A stretch of DNA of 24,062 nt from Azolla pinnata. Its lineage: Eukaryota > Streptophyta > Polypodiopsida > Salviniales > Salviniaceae. The notes under the pieces are model-generated. The model made no database searches. It had not been told where the DNA came from and was given only the letters and a program-made list of their open reading frames with translations. A program made the position numbers and the translations under genes. Below, in pieces: positions 20,054-24,062 of the stretch (the stretch's first letter is position 1; every line of letters begins with the position of its first letter). The stretch is taken from assembly GCA_037176905.1 (NCBI GenBank), contig JBBBWG010001815.1, positions 8,366 through 32,427 of the forward strand, given 5' to 3'.

Positions 20054-23000
20054 TCATCGACGCCCCTGTAAATGTGGCCGATGATGTGATGAAGGTTTTC
20101 CGCGGATAAATTGTCCAGCTTTGGCACGCTTCGGACCACCCATGGGAAGCTCCTCCAATCCCATCACTTGTATTGTGCGTTGCCGTTTTGCTACGTGCAC
20201 CATCATATATATTAAAAGTTAAAATTAGCTCTTTCGGTTCTTCAAACCATATTTTACATGTGTGTTTATAACACCACACAAACCAAACTTCAGTAAGGAG
20301 CCAAATACCCTTCTTTTTCTATCCATGAATTTAGCCTTTTTCTTCTTTGAAATGCATTTTATGTTGGACCAAAAGTCAACACTTTACACGTGTACAGGTT
20401 TATAGCATAGAAACCAAGCTTTTCAATTCACGGGACCAAGTGTCCAAAAGACGGTTCTCCAGATTTTTTATTAAAGGTTCAAAAACTGTTATCTTGATCT
20501 TCGTCTTCTATCCTATGATCTTAGTTTTTGGTTCATTAGGAGGCGTTTGTGTTTATAATATAAGAACCAAAAGTTTTTTAATTCAAGGAACCAAACACTC
20601 AAAAAGCAGTTCTCTTGATTTTCTTAAGATCAAACATATTTTCATAAGATTTAAATGTGCATATATAAACTGTCGACACATATTCACCGTTTTCTGCTTG
20701 CTGATAGTTCTCTTGCAGCTTCTTTTTTGCTGCTATGAGCCGCTCATCCAAGTCTGATGGATTCTGTTGAAAAATAAGACAGCAACCAAAATGTACAGGA
20801 ATTTCTCCAACAATTTCAAGGTAAACCAAATCTTAAATAATGAATTGTGATTGAACTAGGTAGCAAGAGAACACTGAACCATTTGTTGTCCCATAAAGAA
20901 ACAAACCTCTAAATCCTAAACCCCAAATCATTAAAAACAGTTGACCAAAAAACTTTACTCGTACAATGATGCATTGGAATATTAAAATGCAAAACTCTAA
21001 ACTTTACTTTCATGGATAACCTCTGTACTTCAATAATCTATCAAGATAGCAACCCAAAGAAACCTGACCCATGTATTATGCCAAAAAGGGAAGACCTAAA
21101 CCATAAATTAGAATAGGAAGAGGAATATCTTACGCCCAAAAGTGAAACTTATAATAGAATGATCTTAGCCCTAAAAAAAAATGCAAATAATAGATAACAT
21201 AATGCCATAGAATGTGTAAATCCCATCAGCAATGTGTATTCAATTGAGAAGACAAACATCTAATTTCTTAAACTCTAAACCAGGCACTGAGGTAGAAAAA
21301 GAAAAATTTCATCCCATAAGCTCTAAAAAACATGCATTCCAAATCGTGACTTGAGAGCTACACTATGAACTCTAGACTTAGTTTATCCATGCTCTATGAT
21401 AATAGTGTGAAGCCCTAAACTCCAACAGGTGTAACTCTAAAAAATTGCAATGGTAAACTCTTAGTCTTAAATTATGAAACAGAGAGATACTGTGAGAAAG
21501 ATAAAGAGTAACCACATTTACATTCAGCATAACTGTAGACACAAAAAGACTAAAACCTTATTCACTAAACCAAGCAATGAAATACAGAAACAGAAAAACC
21601 CCGAAATGACATATTATGACGGAAAGGGACAGAATTCTACATTAAACCATGCATTGTAATAGGAAAGAGCGGGGAACACAGAACCCAAACTCTTCTATAG
21701 CCTAATCCATTCACTGCCATAAAGAAGGAGAGTAACACATAGAGCCCAAACATTTTACATTCTACAATGCACATTGAGAGAGAGAAAGAGGGAAAATCCC
21801 AGAACCTTAAACAATAGACCATGTATTGTGATACAAACAGAGAAGCCAGCAAGAATCAGATCCAATATTGCAAGAAAATGAGACTATGGAAAAGCGCATA
21901 TTTTGAGCATACCAAGTTTGCCCGGGGTACTTTGGCAGGGCTGATTTCAGTTGCAACTTGCTTGTCCGAAGGTGCAGCTTGCTTCTCTTGCCTTTCACGA
22001 GATTGTCTTCGCACATCCAAAGAGCCATTTGCCATTTTTTCGTTTTTCTCTCTCTTAGAAATCCCATTGCCCAAGCTCTCACGTCGTCCATCATGGATCC
22101 CGGGGATATGACCATTATTCTTCAGCGACTGTAAGTGGGTGCTTGCTGGATTTCCAGAACCTGCCGCTATTTTCAACATTTTTCAAAATCCTAATATTAG
22201 GACTAACCTGATATCTGAATAATGACTTAGAAATAGGAAATGAAAAAGTTCTTTTGGAGGAGGGGAGTGCATGATCTCTTGAGACCTGATTGCAAAGCTA
22301 GCACATTATATACTTCCTGCTATTTTCTTGCCATTTCCATTTTTGCAGCTTATCACCTATGTCATGAGCTGCTACTTCGTTATTGTTAACAGGTTAAACA
22401 AGGATAGCTTAGGATCATAGTCTATTCCAATGTATATAATACTTGTGAATGTTTAACCCGAGGCTTGTCTAAGGGCATTCCAACCCATTCCAGGACCTTC
22501 ATAGTCACATATAAGAACCTAGGACCATGAATATTTCAATGCATATTCAAAGAAGGTCTCCAACTCCTATTGCCAACAAATATATATCACTGTAACTATC
22601 TTGGAGATAGTATTGTGCTTTGAACTTCAGCTAGCATCATCACATGCATTGCATGAGCTGAATGAATGCAATCTTTTAGAAACACTATGCTTCGTTTGAT
22701 CACATCTTTTCAATAACTCAGATCACCAGGGATAGTGACAAAGAGGCAACTTGAAAGAATTACTGTTAATGTAATGTGTTTGGCAAAAGCTTTGAGCAAT
22801 ACAAATTCGTTGACTCCAGCTTTGATAATAGAAACGCATTGGGGCCAGAGATGGAATGGGGACAACAAAGAACTACTTTTTGAGTGCATCAATGGGAAGA
22901 GACTAAGACCCATCTCAAATTAGAATGCAAGCACCAAGATGCCTTGATTGTTTCCTCTTTAATCAATCAGAAAGTTCAACGACTACGTTACATGGGTTAG

Positions 23001-23708
23001 AAACGGCTACATTCACATTGAATCAAACACCTCTACCATAAGATTTACTGAGATTGCTTTGGGGTCTATGTCATACTTTCGTGCATATAGCAAAGTTTTT
23101 CTGTCAGGGTTTACTCCGTCTACATGTTAAGTAGTCTTGAATCATCGTAGAAAAGAAAAGAATCTCGCAAGCCTAAAAGCCACAAGGACGATCACTATAA
23201 GCTGAAAACAAAAGAAGGGAAGAAAGTATGCATGTGGCTATAGTTCAATTTCAGCTTACCAGTTTCATCATCCATAAAGTCGAACAGCTTCAATAACAGG
23301 GATTTGCAAAAGAAACAGAATAAATAAGTTTAGACATCCTTTTGAATATCGTGTAGCTGCATGCCTCATATAGAAAGATATAAATAAGGGGAGGTTTCGT
23401 GATAAAACAACAAACCTGGTACATCTCCAAGGAAGCTGTTTGCCCAGTCAATAGAGCACCTTCATCCATGGGGGGAGATGGAAGACCATCCTCATCATCA
23501 TCGAGTGGTGACTCAATCGCCAATGGCCTTCCTGTCAAAGTATATATAAGGACAGCACAATTTGAGGGAATCAAATCAGGAAATACAAGGTAAAGTGCAT
23601 AGATAGATGATAGAGTGACAGGCAACGAAATATTCCATACCAGACTTTGCAGCTGCAGTAACATCTTGTGCACTTTTGTACCAATGCTCTGCAGTGTCCT
23701 TCCACTCA
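20054..23708 (-). CDS. Conserved-looking plant protein of unknown function (3' part, 6 exons)
   Basis: Exons in transcript order are 23641-23708, 23416-23531, 23260-23287 (28 nt), 21913-22166, 20688-20763 and 20054-20190. All introns are GT-AG and every phase matches. They give about 225 residues ending at TGA 20054-20056; the start lies beyond 23708, probably outside the window. Segments in order: EWKDTAEHWYKSAQDVTAAA (amphipathic helix), an acidic stretch DDDEDGLPSPPMDEG, LEMYQLFDFMDDET, a long polar Lys/Arg/Glu-rich region, a probable coiled coil DERLIAAKKKLQENYQQAEN, and a basic C-terminus with KRQRTIQVMGLEELP, then Lys/Arg/His-rich sequence ending GRR. I recall an RTIQVM-L-ELP ending in uncharacterised plant proteins, one labelled a heat-inducible transcription repressor in Arabidopsis annotation; I cannot confirm that label. 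The acidic, coiled-coil and basic parts suggest a nuclear or scaffold role, as inference only. No signal peptide or membrane segment is visible. Confidence 0.82.
20263..20625. repeat. Three diverged copies of a ~70-bp repeat in an intron
   Basis: Related blocks start at gtttata words at 20263, 20398 and 20551. Each continues with (a/g)aaacca(a/g) and then an A/T-rich part with aattca and accaa words. The two better copies (20398-20470 and 20551-20625) look roughly 70% identical by eye. They lie in the last intron (20191-20687) of the minus-strand unknown gene. Confidence 0.5.
20880..21840. repeat. Decayed ~57-bp tandem array filling an intron
   Basis: A core like accatgcattgtaata, flanked by ctaaac and a purine-rich part with agaaccc or agccc words, recurs at about 21279, 21331, 21387, 21443, 21569, 21646, 21705, 21763 and 21817. 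Weaker copies are near 20968, 21069 and 21100. Typical spacing is 52-59 bases. Copies are strongly diverged. Several carry CCTAAAC or CCCTAAA, like plant telomere words. The array occupies most of the intron 20764-21912. Confidence 0.6.
22167..23259 (-). other. Intron of the unknown gene between the 28-nt exon and the long exon
   Basis: No further exon is required by phase and none was recognised. Two related ~32-base segments, aggatcatagtctattccaa at about 22411 and aggaccatgaatatttcaat at about 22522, hint at another old duplication. An open frame on the plus strand at 22735-22923 has no known features. Confidence 0.6.
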
Positions 23709-24062
23709 CTGCATTAAATTATTTCTATCAGTAAAAAACTATAGAACACTCGCAGATATTTACTGCAAATTTATCAAGTCACTCACTGACATAGAGAACC
23801 TTAGATTTGTCACTAGACCAGAAAAACTAGTTTGATTCAGCAGTGTTCTGAACGCTTTAAGAGCTAATTCAAATGATTATGGACAAACAATGTCAACTTG
23901 TTAACGCTAAAAACCCCGGTTCCATATAGACTCTTGCTCTCCTTTAACTCTCACAGAAAATTCCACTGCAGATGACTTTCTAGAATTTTTACTACCTCCA
24001 AAAAAATCAAAGTATAAAAATAGGAAAGGTGAGCTACAAATGCTTTCGCCATGCCATTACAA
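23709..24062 (-). other. Upstream intron of the unknown gene
   Basis: The acceptor taatgcag lies immediately upstream of the exon ending at 23708. AT-rich sequence continues to the window edge with no confident exon, so the 5' exons and start codon are probably outside. Confidence 0.5.

Noticed and set aside
1..24062. CRISPR arrays, bacterial operons, phage or viral genes
   Set aside because: No repeat-spacer pattern was seen; the tandem repeats here have no unique spacers. All confident genes are plant nuclear genes with spliceosomal introns or plant-specific families.

Overview
The window is nuclear DNA from a land plant. It holds split genes with GT-AG introns and homologues of plant-specific or plastid-targeted families: a chloroplast isoamylase, a PLS-type pentatricopeptide repeat (PPR) protein, a plant F-box protein and a plant-length cytochrome oxidase subunit. 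The base composition is moderately AT-rich, with many GA/CT microsatellites and AAACCCTAA-type telo-boxes. The intronless PPR gene, with its regular ~101-residue triplets, and the moderate gene density would fit a lycophyte, fern or other early-diverging vascular plant. That placement is only an impression from protein style. There is no sign of bacterial, viral or organellar sequence.

Layout: (1) 63-2661 (+), the last ten visible exons of an isoamylase 3-type debranching enzyme, cut by the left edge. (2) 2662-4170, a spacer with a duplicated 3' flank, a 38-bp tandem repeat, a GA microsatellite and a CGATCGAT-rich repeat next to the following gene. (3) 4179-6374 (+), an intronless PLS PPR gene that ends inside the E domain, followed by three nearly identical ~100-bp tandem repeats. 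(4) 8349-9569 (-), an intronless-CDS F-box gene; its probable 5' leader and promoter run to about 10.9 kb through purine/pyrimidine microsatellites. (5) 11.0-14.4 kb, a gene-poor AT-rich stretch with possible decayed transposon material. (6) 14622-17591 (+), a two-exon gene for a COX7C-like subunit of mitochondrial complex IV, with a 2.67-kb intron that splits the presequence. (7) 17.6-20.0 kb, a spacer with a second CGATCGAT/GATGG-rich patch and a hairpin-bearing direct repeat. (8) 20054-23708 (-), the last six exons of a conserved-looking protein of unknown function, reconstructed from phase-compatible splice sites. It includes a 28-nt exon, and one intron is filled by a decayed ~57-bp tandem array.

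The genes do not form a pathway. They are independent housekeeping or regulatory genes: transitory starch breakdown, organelle RNA metabolism, SCF ubiquitin ligation, respiration, and one unknown. I found no convincing new biological system. The most useful outputs are the rebuilt six-exon unknown gene, its intronic repeat array, and the several separate short tandem repeats beside genes.
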